A stretch of DNA of 64,000 nt from Paenibacillus sp. FSL H7-0737. GTDB lineage: Bacteria > Bacillota > Bacilli > Paenibacillales > Paenibacillaceae. A model generated the notes under the pieces. It ran no database searches. It was not told the origin of the DNA and saw only the letters and a list, made by a program, of their open reading frames with translations. How positions within the stretch are numbered: the stretch's first letter is position 1; each line of letters begins with the position of its first letter. Below, in pieces: positions 18,267 through 28,712 of this stretch. Position numbers and translations under genes: made by a program. The stretch covers positions 3,968,001 through 4,032,000 of the forward strand of contig NZ_CP009279.1 of the NCBI RefSeq assembly GCF_000758545.1, in the 5' to 3' direction.

Positions 18267-20048
18267 CTATTCCAATTTAAACTGATTTACTAAAGCACGC
18301 ATCTCATTTGAACCCTCTTGGAGCTTGCGAGCAGATGCGGCAATTTCCTCCATAGATGCAAGCTGCTCCAGAGTGGCAGCAGATACTGTCTGTGCAGCCG
18401 AAGCTGAGTGCAATGAAACCTGCTCGACCTCCATCACCGCAGCAGATATTTGTTCGGAGCCCATGTACATCTGTTGTGCAGCGGTCGATGATTGCTCCAC
18501 CTGATCTACGATGGTCCGGGTGGCCTGCAAAATGCGTTCAAATGCTTTACCCGTATCATCAATCGCTTGAACCCCTGCTGCGACTTCATTTTGGCCTTTA
18601 CTCATCGAATGATGGGCATGACCTATACTCGTAATAATTTCTTCAACCATGACTGAAACCCTTTCAGCTGCTTCACTTGTTTGTCCTGCCAGCTTACGGA
18701 CTTCACTAGCTACCACTGCAAATCCCCTGCCTTGTTCTCCTGATCGAGCAGCTTCAATTGCCGCATTAAGCGCTAATAGATTCGTTTGCTCAGATATTCC
18801 TTTAATAGTACTGACGATGGTGCCTATTTGTTGAGACTGGTCATTTAAACTAGTAACGGTGATCCCTAAATCATCAACAGTATTACTTACTGCGTTCATT
18901 TGCTCGGAAGAGTTAATGATAAGGCTGTTTCCTTTATCAGCCTCTTCCAGTGTTTGCATCGACAGCTGATAGGCATGTGTAGAGGCTTCAGCTACTCGCT
19001 GAATCTCTTTTACCATCTCCTCCATCGATTGGGAAGTCTCCTGCGTTGTGGAAGCTTGTTTCTCACTATTGTTCGCCACTTCAGTCATTGAGGATGAAGT
19101 CTGAACAAGTGCCGCTGTGGTTTCACCTAACGTTGAAGACAACTGTTTGGAGGAAGAAGCTAATAACTCCGAGCTTATGGTTAAATTCCCAACCAATTGC
19201 CGAATATTACCCGATAATTGATTAAAGCTGATTCCGAGCTGTCCGATCTCATCCCGATTGCGCACAGTCAATGCTTTACCGCTTAGATCCCCTTGAGCGA
19301 TCCGTTCAGCTTCACGGGCTATGCGTACAATCGGTCTTGAAATATGTTGTGCAAATATGTATATTACAGCAATTCCGATGACAACGCATACAATCAATGT
19401 AGTAATAATTCCCTTTAGAATGGTTTGTTGCCCGGTATTATAGTCTTGCATATAAGAGCCTGCTGCTACGACCCAGCCCCAAGAGGGCGATAGTTTAGCA
19501 TAAGATATTTTCAACGCTTCTTCTCCTACAGCGTTTCCAGTACCATCCGATTTAGGTAGCGGCCATTTATAGTAAGTAGCTCCACCACCGTTCTGTGCTG
19601 CTTTAATCAAATCCTGTATGTAAAAAGTACCGTTTGAGGTTTGTTTATCCCAAATATTATCTCCCTCTAGTTTGGGATGAGCAAGCAGTTCCCCCTTGTT
19701 ATCTAATATAAAGAAATAGCCGTTTGGACCCAAATCAATTGATTGATTAATAGGCCGAGTACCATCCTCATTTTTGTTTCCAAGTAGTAAGGTCCGTACT
19801 TGTTCTTGGGCTTCCACTTCAGTCAACTGCCCCGATTGAACGGAATTTTCCAAATTCTCAATTAAGGCGACAGCCAGGTTTACGCTTGAACTCAGTTTAC
19901 TCTCAATGAGCTGATTCGTTTCTTTGACTGAAATCTGATAAATAACTGCTCCTAATATTCCGATGGGAAGAATTAGTAGTGTGAGTGACATCACGAGCAG
20001 TTTTTTCCGAATTGTTAGTCGCAACCTTGTACGTGTAACTTTTACCAT
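18267..20048 (-). CDS. Methyl-accepting chemotaxis protein with Cache sensor
   Basis: A 593-aa receptor. TM1 is at about 15-35, followed by an extracytoplasmic Cache domain (about 40-205, with GYFFILDNKGELLAHPKLEG), TM2 about 210-230, HAMP, and a signalling domain with the conserved hairpin tip EQTNLLALNAAIEAARSGEQ. Start taken at the second ATG behind GGAGCGG. It senses small molecules directly in the Cache pocket; the ligand is unknown. It lies between two sugar-uptake loci. Confidence 0.9.
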   Translation of the reverse strand: MVKVTRTRLRLTIRKKLLVMSLTLLILPIGILGAVIYQISVKETNQLIESKLSSSVNLAVALIENLENSVQSGQLTEVEAQEQVRTLLLGNKNEDGTRPINQSIDLGPNGYFFILDNKGELLAHPKLEGDNIWDKQTSNGTFYIQDLIKAAQNGGGATYYKWPLPKSDGTGNAVGEEALKISYAKLSPSWGWVVAAGSYMQDYNTGQQTILKGIITTLIVCVVIGIAVIYIFAQHISRPIVRIAREAERIAQGDLSGKALTVRNRDEIGQLGISFNQLSGNIRQLVGNLTISSELLASSSKQLSSTLGETTAALVQTSSSMTEVANNSEKQASTTQETSQSMEEMVKEIQRVAEASTHAYQLSMQTLEEADKGNSLIINSSEQMNAVSNTVDDLGITVTSLNDQSQQIGTIVSTIKGISEQTNLLALNAAIEAARSGEQGRGFAVVASEVRKLAGQTSEAAERVSVMVEEIITSIGHAHHSMSKGQNEVAAGVQAIDDTGKAFERILQATRTIVDQVEQSSTAAQQMYMGSEQISAAVMEVEQVSLHSASAAQTVSAATLEQLASMEEIAASARKLQEGSNEMRALVNQFKLE

Positions 20049-20144
20049 ATACACCGCTCCGCATCCTATTAGAATTAATTACAAATTAATACTATAGTAC
20101 TAGTTTTGGGAATATAAATCAAAAAAAGAAATTCATAATTTAAC

Positions 20145-20183
20145 AAAAAAAGCAAACGCCCCCCTAATAAGAGGTCCGTTTGC
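20145..20183 (-). terminator. Terminator of the GH52 gene
   Basis: Hairpin with arms GCAAACG/CGTTTGC and a GC-rich inner part, followed on the minus strand by seven T. Confidence 0.8.
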
Positions 20184-20209
20184 CATTTATTCAATGAAAC
20201 TCCAAATTC

Positions 20210-22321
20210 CTACTTCTCATCCAACCACAATATCGCTGTTACTCCACGAGGATAATATTTACTGCCTGTAATCTCCCCGGAAATAATTTGATCACTCCAG
20301 CTGAAGATCGATAATTCTGGATGGGTAAGCCATGCCACATGAGCGCGATCTGCTGCCGCTCCTCGTTCATCCCATTCCAGTCCCAGAATGTTGCGGGCGA
20401 TGAACTGCGAGAGATAGATTTTGCTAAGCCAGCTGTTATTGCTAGTGGATGAGATTTTCCAACCGCCGTCATCAAATAAGCAAACGCCCGGCTTCAACAC
20501 CGCATGAAGATGCTTGTCGAGTGCGCCGATATATGCGGCGAACCGTCCATTGCGATCAAGAGCTTCCTTACAACCCGTATAGTATGGGAATACAAGACCC
20601 TCGATAGCCGGAATGATCTTGGAGTCGTTACCTTCTCCAATCACAGCCGGGATATATCCATCTGCTGTAACGCTTGCCACCATCGTTGCGGCGCATTTCT
20701 CTGCCCCTGCCCCTGCTGTTTTGGACAGCTCCGCACGCTCATACTCTGCAAATATTTTCTCCATAGCTAAGTAAGCCGCCCAGCATTTTCCTGCCAAGTA
20801 AATATTGTTGCGAGCCTGACCTAAAGAGACATCCAGACTATCATAGGTAGTAATCTCTGCTCCACCCATCGTACGTGAGCTATCTAGCGCCATAACACCG
20901 TTTCTTTGCTCAGGATCTGGATGATCCCGATTTAACATACTATCCAAGCACTTTTCCAAGATACTCAGATTACGTTCCATCCAACTCCGATCACCTGTGT
21001 GTTCAAGATAAGTTGCCGCACTCAGCACCCAGTTTACCAATTGTTCATGTGTCATATGAGAGAAGCAACCATCAATGCCATATAACTCATAGGAGGAATA
21101 GCCCGGACGTGAAACTACGTTGGCTACACCCATATCATGTGTGAAGCTAATTCCACCTGGATACTCTGTATCATCCCCAGGGAAACGTACCGTATCTTCA
21201 TAGCTGAATCTTTCTACGAACATATCCAGCTCATTGCAAACCGTCCAAGGATTCAGACGCAGCTCGTAGAATAACTGATCGACGGTCAGATCAAAGGTAT
21301 TCATCATCCGGTATTCGCCTTCGTTGACGATCCAGAACGGCTTATTTTTATTATCCAGTAATTGTGTGGAACCATAATAACTACGAATCGCATGCGCTAG
21401 CATAAAGGTTTGATCTTCGGATAGGTTTGCATGATTAAACATCTCGTTACCTTTCTCCGCTGCTTGTTTAAGAACATCGAATTTAGCTAATGCATATTCG
21501 GCTACTGCCTCAACATTGTTGAAATAGCGATTATAGTAATAGGAAGCATCCATACCAGAGGTAACATAACCCGAACGGTGAAAACAAATCGCAAACCGGT
21601 ACGTTTCTTTTACTCCGGCTGGAACATCCATGATTAAAGCACCCACGCGACCCAGTCCAAAGGTCCAATTTTCCTGAAGCTCTTCACTTAGAATATCCTC
21701 CATCGTGAAATGAAGTGCGGACTTTGTAGTGCCTTTCTCGGCAGCAATCGCAATAAATCTTCCTTGTCCAACGCCTGTAATTTCAGATGACACATCATCC
21801 AGTCTTCTCATTCCGCTATACACATCTGTTCCCTGAAAACCAAAGAACGCGCGACGTGAGGTAGCTGATGAGGTGTTATCCACTTCGAGCTCAACCAGTA
21901 CTGCTGGCAGCAACACTTCCTTCATTTCTTCCACAGACGCAGTTTCAGGATCTGGTACTGATCGAACTGGCGAGAGAATCCGGAAGGTCAGATCCCCCGC
22001 ACTCCAGCTGTCTGTAGCTACTTGAAAATCTCTAGAAATCTCACGATCTTGAAAAGGGAACAGAATATTCTCCTTGTCTGGATTGGGGTCTGGATTCTCG
22101 ATGTCATAGCGTTTGCTCTCGTCATCTCCGCCAATCTCGTGAAATGGTAGTGTGTCATAACCTTTCCCATCAGTGCGTTCTAATCCTATGAATATATTCT
22201 GTCTAGGAGGTTTGGCCATCTCCAAATCGAAACCACCACTAGCTCCTTTAAATCCTAAGGTAAAACTCGCAAATGCACCGATCGGTGAATGATGAGCATT
22301 AAAAAATTTATTATGTAACAT
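20210..22321 (-). CDS. GH52 beta-xylosidase
   Basis: A 703-aa cytoplasmic enzyme that matches glycoside hydrolase family 52 over its full length (family members are about 705 aa). It starts with FFNAHHSPIGAFASFTLGF and carries the nucleophile region IVNEGEYRMM and the acid/base region ALDSSRTMGGAEITTYD. Such enzymes release xylose from short xylo-oligosaccharides with retention of configuration. No signal peptide is present, which fits hydrolysis after import by the ABC system 1 kb away. ATG at 22321 chosen behind GGAGGGAG. The divergent AraC gene probably regulates it. Confidence 0.95.
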   Translation of the reverse strand: MLHNKFFNAHHSPIGAFASFTLGFKGASGGFDLEMAKPPRQNIFIGLERTDGKGYDTLPFHEIGGDDESKRYDIENPDPNPDKENILFPFQDREISRDFQVATDSWSAGDLTFRILSPVRSVPDPETASVEEMKEVLLPAVLVELEVDNTSSATSRRAFFGFQGTDVYSGMRRLDDVSSEITGVGQGRFIAIAAEKGTTKSALHFTMEDILSEELQENWTFGLGRVGALIMDVPAGVKETYRFAICFHRSGYVTSGMDASYYYNRYFNNVEAVAEYALAKFDVLKQAAEKGNEMFNHANLSEDQTFMLAHAIRSYYGSTQLLDNKNKPFWIVNEGEYRMMNTFDLTVDQLFYELRLNPWTVCNELDMFVERFSYEDTVRFPGDDTEYPGGISFTHDMGVANVVSRPGYSSYELYGIDGCFSHMTHEQLVNWVLSAATYLEHTGDRSWMERNLSILEKCLDSMLNRDHPDPEQRNGVMALDSSRTMGGAEITTYDSLDVSLGQARNNIYLAGKCWAAYLAMEKIFAEYERAELSKTAGAGAEKCAATMVASVTADGYIPAVIGEGNDSKIIPAIEGLVFPYYTGCKEALDRNGRFAAYIGALDKHLHAVLKPGVCLFDDGGWKISSTSNNSWLSKIYLSQFIARNILGLEWDERGAAADRAHVAWLTHPELSIFSWSDQIISGEITGSKYYPRGVTAILWLDEK

Positions 22322-22494
22322 AAATAAATGCACTCCCTCCAACATGATCCCGGATACCTCCGGGCAATATATCCATGTTATCGATATTTCTGGAAGTGCA
22401 ACAGGGCTAAAGCCTTCTATTATTTGGGCAAATCAAACATCGATAACAACCTATGCTATAATTAAGCCAAATTTTATTGTAAAAGAGGATTGAA

Positions 22495-23409
22495 ATGATC
22501 TCGAATGATCCCGCCTTCCATAATTCTATTGACGGTCAGATGTCACCAGACATTCAAGCAGCCTTTCATATCTTCGCCGCACATTGGAGAAAAGTAAATT
22601 CGGATTGGCAATATCCTGTACACACTCATCCGATGTTTGAGATTAATATTGTCCTTCAAGGTGAGCAACAAATGACGGTAGGCAATAAGTCTTTTATACA
22701 GAAAAGCGGCGATATTTTATTCATTCGTCCCGGTGTTGAGCATAGTAGTATGGGTTCAAATGCTGACTGTGACATGACTTATTACTGCCTGCATTTTGAT
22801 ATCGATGATCTGATTTTGCGGCGTGCCTTACTTACAGCAGATGCTGTTAGTCTCAGCGGAAACACCCCCGAACTGCTGGCCATCCGTTCCGCGCTAGATG
22901 TAATCATTAACTCTTCCATCTTGTCAGAGTCTAAAGACACACATAGAAATCGCTTGATCACACTGCATGCTTCACTGCAGCTTCTGACCGCGCTCAGCGG
23001 TTGGGTGCTTTCGGAAATGCCTCTCCCATCAGATACAGAAGCTACAGAAAATACAGTTGCCCTGGCTAACGCTATTGAAGGACTATTGCAGGAATCCGTC
23101 TCCACCGCTGCCAGCACAGGCGAAAGAGGTGGCGGTATTGAGGACATTGCTGCCAAGCTCGGATATAGCACTACTCACTGTAATCGTGCTTTTCATCAAA
23201 TCTATGGGATGTCACCAAGGCAATATTTATCACGCTTAATCATTCGACACGCCAAACTGCTGCTGATGGATAATAGTCTATCTGTCGAATCGGTTGCTCA
23301 ACGACTGGGGTACCGTGATGTGTCCCATTTCAGCAAACAATTCAAACGCTGGACAGGTCTCCCGCCAATGGGCTACCGCCGTTTAACTGCGAATCCAAGC
23401 ACACTTTAA
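22495..23409 (+). CDS. AraC-family regulator of the xylosidase locus
   Basis: A 304-aa protein: N-terminal cupin (WQYPVHTHPMFEINIVLQGEQ) and C-terminal AraC domain (GIEDIAAKLGYSTTHCNRAF; LSVESVAQRLGYRDVSHFSKQF; TGLPPMGYR). It is divergent from the GH52 beta-xylosidase across about 170 bp. Xylose or xylo-oligosaccharide is the likely inducer by context only. Confidence 0.85.
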   Translation: MISNDPAFHNSIDGQMSPDIQAAFHIFAAHWRKVNSDWQYPVHTHPMFEINIVLQGEQQMTVGNKSFIQKSGDILFIRPGVEHSSMGSNADCDMTYYCLHFDIDDLILRRALLTADAVSLSGNTPELLAIRSALDVIINSSILSESKDTHRNRLITLHASLQLLTALSGWVLSEMPLPSDTEATENTVALANAIEGLLQESVSTAASTGERGGGIEDIAAKLGYSTTHCNRAFHQIYGMSPRQYLSRLIIRHAKLLLMDNSLSVESVAQRLGYRDVSHFSKQFKRWTGLPPMGYRRLTANPSTL

Positions 23410-23426
23410 AGATCTTTACGCCTATG

Positions 23427-23480
23427 AAAAAAGGGGTGTATTCCGCTGTCCACTTAGTGGTTACAGGATACATCCCTCTT
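23427..23480. terminator. Bidirectional terminator between araC and the ABC operon
   Basis: A long hairpin (arms GGGGTGTATTCC.. and ..GGATACATCCCT, inner CCACTTAGTGG) flanked by an A run on the left, so it terminates the minus-strand ABC operon and faces the plus-strand araC stop. Confidence 0.75.
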
Positions 23481-23485
23481 ATGAA

Positions 23486-24322
23486 TTACCCCTTCGTCGC
23501 TCCCGACGCAATCCCCTTCACAAAGTACTTCTGCAAAGCGATAAACACAATCAATACAGGCACCACCGACATCGCTGTTCCCGCAAAAATCATATCCCAA
23601 CGTGAAGAGAATTCTCCGATATAACGGTAAATTTCCACAACCATCGTCTTGGCCTGTCCTGAAGGTAATACCAGCATCGGCATCAAGAAATCATTCCAGA
23701 TTCCAAGTCCGTTCAAGACAACCATGCTTGCCGTAACAGGCCCTAATAGCGGGAAAACAATTCTCCAAAATATCCCGTACCGAGAACAGCCATCAATCTC
23801 TGCCGCTTCTTCAATTTCTCTAGGTATTCCTTTGACAAAACTGGTATACAGCAGACATCCGAAACCTACCGCACCGGCTACATAAATAAGAATGGGTCCC
23901 GCAAGGCTACCGTACAATCCTAGCATTCTAAGCTCTTTGAACAAAGGAATCATATACGCCTGAAAAGGAATCATCATTCCGGCCAAAAAATATACGAACA
24001 TAAATCGAGTCCATCTAGTATTTCTACGTTCAATGGCATACCCTGCCATGGGAATGATCAAGACCTGCGCGGCGATAGACACCGCTGTCAGAATCAGACT
24101 GTTCAGAATCGCTCGTGGAAACTCTGTTTTTGTTAACAGGTATTTAAAGCTGTCCAGATAAAGGGTTTTCGGAAAAGCAATGGCATCCTTCATGATCTCT
24201 GCATTACTCTTAAAGGCCGACATCAAATTAAAGAAAATAGGAAAGAAAAATAGAATAGCCACTACTAAGGTAACCATAAAAAGTGCGATTTGCCCAACTC
24301 TTCTGCGTGTCTGCATCGTCAT
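23486..24322 (-). CDS. ABC sugar permease, MalG type (xylo-oligosaccharide)
   Basis: A 278-aa, six-TM CUT1 permease with the EAA loop EIEEAAEIDGCSRYGIFWRIVFPLLGP. It follows its partner permease by 1 bp. Proximity to the GH52 gene suggests a xylo-oligosaccharide importer; no ATPase is present in the operon. Confidence 0.9.
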   Translation of the reverse strand: MTMQTRRRVGQIALFMVTLVVAILFFFPIFFNLMSAFKSNAEIMKDAIAFPKTLYLDSFKYLLTKTEFPRAILNSLILTAVSIAAQVLIIPMAGYAIERRNTRWTRFMFVYFLAGMMIPFQAYMIPLFKELRMLGLYGSLAGPILIYVAGAVGFGCLLYTSFVKGIPREIEEAAEIDGCSRYGIFWRIVFPLLGPVTASMVVLNGLGIWNDFLMPMLVLPSGQAKTMVVEIYRYIGEFSSRWDMIFAGTAMSVVPVLIVFIALQKYFVKGIASGATKG

Positions 24323-24323
24323 T

Positions 24324-25265
24324 TTAGAGCTGCACCTCCCGCTTCTGGAGAACCTTCACTTGAAAGACTGTAATGATCAGTATGATTAAGAACAAGACCA
24401 TGGCCAGCGCCGTACCAAAGCCTTGTCTTAATTCACCAAACCCAACTTTATAAATAATATAAGTTAACGTCTCCGTCTCAAAGCCCGGACCACCATCGGT
24501 CATGACAGCAATCTGATCAAAAATCTTCAAGGCGCTGATCATCGATAGTACCATACATACAGTCATTGACCCCGCAAGCAGCGGAAAGGTGATATGCCGG
24601 AATTGTTGCCAGCCCCCTGCTCCATCAATGCTTGCCGCTTCATTCAATTCCTGCGGAATACCTTGCAATCCAGCGAGATAAATGATCATATAATAACCCG
24701 CGCCTTTCCAAACGGTAGACAAAATTATTGACAGCATCGCATATTTAGGATTGCCCAACCAATCTACAATCCAGCTTCCGAGACGGGCAGACTCCAGAAT
24801 CTGATTAAATACACCAAAGTTGTAATTCAGAATCATCGCCCACACAAAGCCCATTACGATCCCACTCAGCAGTGTAGGGAAATAAAACACACTTCTGAAT
24901 AAATTACGGAACCAGCGTACCTTATCGACCATCATAGCCATTGCAATAGCTGCAATATTCTCTAGAACAACTAGTGAAAGGGTCATGATCATCGTATTTT
25001 TCAGCGCATTATGCACCCTTGGACTATTCCAAATTTCCACGAAGTTAGCAAAACCGATATAGCGGACGTCATCGCTGATACCATCCCATGAAGTAAAGCT
25101 TAAATAGACACTTCCTACCGTTGGGACGATAACGAACATGGTGTATAGAATAAATGAGGGTAATATGAACAGTAGAGCGTAAGACTGCCATTTCTTCTTT
25201 TTCTTTTTGAGCTTTAACGTGGCAATCAATGACTTGTCAGCATTTACTGCGGATGTAGCCATGGC
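24324..25265 (-). CDS. ABC sugar permease, UgpA type (xylo-oligosaccharide)
   Basis: A 313-aa permease with a basic N-terminus (LKLKKKKKKWQSY) before TM1 and the EAA motif ELNEAASIDGAGGWQQFRHITFPLLAG. I prefer the ATG at 25265, which has GGGAGGGAG upstream. The frame stays open to 25343 but that extension has no good ribosome site. Confidence 0.9.
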   Translation of the reverse strand, partial: AMATSAVNADKSLIATLKLKKKKKKWQSYALLFILPSFILYTMFVIVPTVGSVYLSFTSWDGISDDVRYIGFANFVEIWNSPRVHNALKNTMIMTLSLVVLENIAAIAMAMMVDKVRWFRNLFRSVFYFPTLLSGIVMGFVWAMILNYNFGVFNQILESARLGSWIVDWLGNPKYAMLSIILSTVWKGAGYYMIIYLAGLQGIPQELNEAASIDGAGGWQQFRHITFPLLAGSMTVCMVLSMISALKIFDQIAVMTDGGPGFETETLTYIIYKVGFGELRQGFGTALAMVLFLIILIITVFQVKVLQKREVQL

Positions 25266-25343
25266 TACTCTCCCTCCCTTAAGGCAGGCTTGTAAAAAAG
25301 AGAACCTCTGCAGCAGCAGAGGTTGCTCTAACAGGCGCTGCAC

Positions 25344-26693
25344 TTACATCTGATTAGCTTTCACTTGGTTGTCATATTCTTTATCAGCATCTTGCATATA
25401 TTTAGTTACGTCTCCATCTTTCACAACAAGATCCTGCAGCAGTTTGTAATACCAGTTGCGGAACTGTGGAGGAATCAAGTTATCACCCCACCAGTTGTTG
25501 ATCGCTAAGGACTTCACTACATTCGTGTCAGCAATAAGATCTAAAGCCACTTGCATTTGTTCACTGGTATCATACGTTACTTTTTCTTTAGTCGAAGGAA
25601 TTGCGTTTATCGTCGCTAAATAATTCGAATATTGCTCCGGGCCGAAGAAGAAGCGGATAAAATCTTTAATGGCTTCTGTCTTCTCTGCGTCCTTAGCAGC
25701 TTCTGTGGATAAGGACCAGCCTGCTGGAGACGGAAGACCAATCACATTGATATTCCCTTCACGGTCAGGAAGACCATAGAAGCCAAATTCAAAGTTCGGG
25801 TCCGCTTCTGCAATTTGTGTAAACATCCATGTACCGGAGTACAATTGCGCGGCTTTGCCTGAGACAAGAATCGAAGCGGTTTGATTGTCGCCCGTGCTGA
25901 GCCAGCCTTTATCGACATAATTCTGGAACAGCTCTTTAAAATCAGTAATGCCTTGAACAACATTAGCATCTGTGAAGCTGACAGTTTTAGCTGTACGTTT
26001 GGAGTTCCAATCTGGATCTTTCGAGTAGACATCATCGATCAGGAATTTGTTTACCCAGAAGCCCATGTGGAAAATGTCTTTTCCGCCCACTACAATCGGA
26101 GTAATGCCTGATGTTTTCAATTTTTCTTGAATAGCTATGAATTCGTCATAGGTTTTGGGAAGCTCGGTGATCCCTGCATCTGCATATGCTTTTTTGCTGT
26201 AGATAATTCCTTGAGGTGCGTTGACTTGCAGTGGTGCATTCCACACCTTGCCATCCACTTGAGGAGGGGCTTCGAACAAATCTAGTAGATCGGAAGGCAG
26301 CTCTACAATTTTACCTGCGTCGGCAAAGACTTCAGTATCACGCATTTCCACCAGGTCCGGGAATTCCCCCACTGCATCTTTTGTTTTGAGCCAGTCAAGA
26401 TAGGCAGCGGATGAAGTTTCACTCAAATCTTTGATGGTGACGTTCGGATTAGCTTCTGTAAATTTTTTGACCGTATCTGCGATAGCTTTTTTGGTCGCCG
26501 GATCACCGGATGCGTAGCCTATCGTAAAGCTAACTTCTTTCTTCGTCTCTTGCGGTGCATTTGCAGGTGCTTCGGATGCTGGTGTATTGCCTGCACTATT
26601 GCCGGCACTATTATTATTGCCACCACAAGCCGTCAAAGCTGTCGTTGTGGCGAGCAACAATACGGATAATTTCATCATTGTTTTTGTGAGCAT
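25344..26693 (-). CDS. ABC sugar-binding lipoprotein (xylo-oligosaccharide)
   Basis: A 449-aa lipoprotein (TTALTACGG lipobox) with an N/S/G/A/P-rich linker and a CUT1 binding fold (SFTIGYASGDPATKKAIADT; LDLFEAPPQVDGKVWNAP). It is first in the operon with two permeases. A cre-like sequence and the YesM/YesN pair upstream suggest control by both carbon catabolite repression and two-component induction. Confidence 0.9.
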   Translation of the reverse strand: MLTKTMMKLSVLLLATTTALTACGGNNNSAGNSAGNTPASEAPANAPQETKKEVSFTIGYASGDPATKKAIADTVKKFTEANPNVTIKDLSETSSAAYLDWLKTKDAVGEFPDLVEMRDTEVFADAGKIVELPSDLLDLFEAPPQVDGKVWNAPLQVNAPQGIIYSKKAYADAGITELPKTYDEFIAIQEKLKTSGITPIVVGGKDIFHMGFWVNKFLIDDVYSKDPDWNSKRTAKTVSFTDANVVQGITDFKELFQNYVDKGWLSTGDNQTASILVSGKAAQLYSGTWMFTQIAEADPNFEFGFYGLPDREGNINVIGLPSPAGWSLSTEAAKDAEKTEAIKDFIRFFFGPEQYSNYLATINAIPSTKEKVTYDTSEQMQVALDLIADTNVVKSLAINNWWGDNLIPPQFRNWYYKLLQDLVVKDGDVTKYMQDADKEYDNQVKANQM

Positions 26694-26757
26694 ACCTTAG
26701 TAGCCTCCCCTTTTGTATTCACTGTGGAAACTGAAGCAAGATGTGCGCATCATCTCT

Positions 26758-26771
26758 CGAAAGCGTTTCCG
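26758..26771. promoter_or_regulatory. Candidate CcpA cre site
   Basis: CGAAAGCGTTTCCG matches the cre pattern TGNAANCGNTNNCA with mismatches at the ends. It lies about 65 bp upstream of the binding-protein start, in the promoter region of a sugar operon. Confidence 0.45.
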
Positions 26772-26864
26772 TTGCTATAAGAATAGCATTCATTATTAGT
26801 TGCTTGAATGAACTTTTTTAAGCGGGATGTGTGGTGAATTTAAGATGTGTTCAAGTACGATTTC

Positions 26865-26896
26865 AAAAAAAGAACGAAAGACCGCAGTCTTTCGCT
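26865..26896 (-). terminator. Terminator of the yesM-like gene
   Basis: Hairpin with arms CGAAAGAC/GTCTTTCG followed on the minus strand by GTTCTTTTTTTG. Confidence 0.85.
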
Positions 26897-26916
26897 CATC
26901 GCCTAACCCTTGATAT

Positions 26917-28704
26917 TCATTCTCCATCTGCGACTGTATAGGGATTCTCTACAATTGGAAACGACAAAAGAATCGATGTTCCAATATGCTCTCTACTACT
27001 TAAGGACAGCCCGTATTCTTTACCATATACTGTACGAATCCGCTCATGAACATTTTTTAAGCCGACATTTTTACTGGGCGAACTAGGCTGTTCCAAGATT
27101 TCACTCAACAGCAGTACCTTTTCTTTGCTCATTCCAATTCCATCATCATAGATTGTAGCCAGCAACTTATCCTCTTGCTTCTCGACGGTTAGCGCTACTG
27201 TACCTCTCCCTTGACCGCGTAGTCCATGCTGAATAGCATTTTCAACAATCGGCTGAAGAGACAATTTCAGAATGTACCAGTTCAAATCCACTTCCGGCGA
27301 GACATCCACGACAAGCTCAAATTTATTCTCGTACCGTACAGAAATGATATAGAAATAATCCCGCAGATGATCCAGTTCCTCTCGGATGCTTACTTTATCC
27401 TCCCCATAATCAATCACATATTTTAACTGGTTGGATAACGATAAAATCATATCTGCAACCTCATCATTATCTTTATCCACGGCATTCATTCGAATAACTT
27501 CCAGGGTATTGTATAAATAATGTGGCCGAATCTGGCTTTTTAAAGCATTTAACTCAGTTTGCTTCTGCTTGATCTGGGCAACGTAAGCTTCATCGATATA
27601 AGCCTGTAGACGCTCAACCATTCGATTAAAACCATGGCTAAGTCTACCCATTTCATCATTGCTGTTCACTACCATCTGGGTATCAAGATTACCGGATTCT
27701 ACAATTGCCATTTGCTTAATTAAGTTTCGTATCGGAGCAGCTAATCTTCTAGAGAACCAGACTCCCATGAGAATCATCACAATCGCACAAATAAACATCG
27801 CTATAAACACGGTCGTACGGGCTGAAAAAAGCTGATCGAATAAATTCGCTCGATGAATTCTTGCAGTTACCTTGCCGTTAAGAAAAGGAATATCCTCACT
27901 GAGGACGATCATTTTCTCATCTTTCCGTGCATGTAGTACCTCACCGTTCTCTGCTGCGTTCTCATTTGTGAAATATATATTTCCATCGCCATCTAATAAA
28001 AACAGATCATCCTGTTCTCCGAGATTTAGCTCTCTAAAAAACTGATTGAATATGGATGCATCAACGTCCATAAATAAAGTCCCTACAACCTTTGGCTCCT
28101 TGGTAACACGCCCAGAAATATCAATCAATGTACGTCCAATTGTGAATACACTTCGCTTTGAGCCTATGAAGTATTCCTCAGAATGAGTAGGAAAAATAGC
28201 CACATGAGATGGATCCGGAGCCATTTCCGTCAACCACTCTTTATAGGGCAGCAGATCAAAGTTGATCCCCTTGTTTTCTTTTTCCTGATAATATAGCTTA
28301 TCGTCTAACTCCCTATGAAAATAAACACTAGTGATATAAGAGTCGCTGTATAGAACTGTTTTTAGCAAAGATTCAATGGGAATCGTGTTGATTTGTTCTA
28401 GCTCATTTACATTATAGGTTTGATTCTGCGAATAACTCTCGATAAAGCCTTCATAACGCCCCGTGTACATCAGTTTGGAAATCTCATTGTACTGATTAAA
28501 GGCAGAATTTAAGTTATAGCTCATATATAGCACCATTTGCTGCAAGTTACTTGTTGTGTAACGCTCGACATATCCAGAGAAAGTCTGAACAGAGATATAG
28601 CTAAGCGCAAACAACGGAATCAGACCGACTAGTAAAAAAGAAGCGGAGAACTTAACAAATAGGCTTTTGGACCTTCGGCCCCAGATAAACATGAATGAAG
28701 GCAT
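26917..28704 (-). CDS. YesM-type sensor histidine kinase
   Basis: A 595-aa kinase. TM1 is at about 15-37, a large extracytoplasmic dCache-type domain at about 38-290, TM2 at about 300-320, HAMP, then the His_kinase domain with the phosphoacceptor region LKSQIRPHYLYNTLEVIRMN and the ATPase motifs QPIVENAIQHGLRGQGRG and IYDDGIGMSK. It lies 8 bp after the response regulator and upstream of the sugar ABC operon it probably controls, sensing sugar-loaded binding protein or sugar outside the cell. Confidence 0.9.
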   Translation of the reverse strand: MPSFMFIWGRRSKSLFVKFSASFLLVGLIPLFALSYISVQTFSGYVERYTTSNLQQMVLYMSYNLNSAFNQYNEISKLMYTGRYEGFIESYSQNQTYNVNELEQINTIPIESLLKTVLYSDSYITSVYFHRELDDKLYYQEKENKGINFDLLPYKEWLTEMAPDPSHVAIFPTHSEEYFIGSKRSVFTIGRTLIDISGRVTKEPKVVGTLFMDVDASIFNQFFRELNLGEQDDLFLLDGDGNIYFTNENAAENGEVLHARKDEKMIVLSEDIPFLNGKVTARIHRANLFDQLFSARTTVFIAMFICAIVMILMGVWFSRRLAAPIRNLIKQMAIVESGNLDTQMVVNSNDEMGRLSHGFNRMVERLQAYIDEAYVAQIKQKQTELNALKSQIRPHYLYNTLEVIRMNAVDKDNDEVADMILSLSNQLKYVIDYGEDKVSIREELDHLRDYFYIISVRYENKFELVVDVSPEVDLNWYILKLSLQPIVENAIQHGLRGQGRGTVALTVEKQEDKLLATIYDDGIGMSKEKVLLLSEILEQPSSPSKNVGLKNVHERIRTVYGKEYGLSLSSREHIGTSILLSFPIVENPYTVADGE

Positions 28705-28712
28705 CCCCTTTG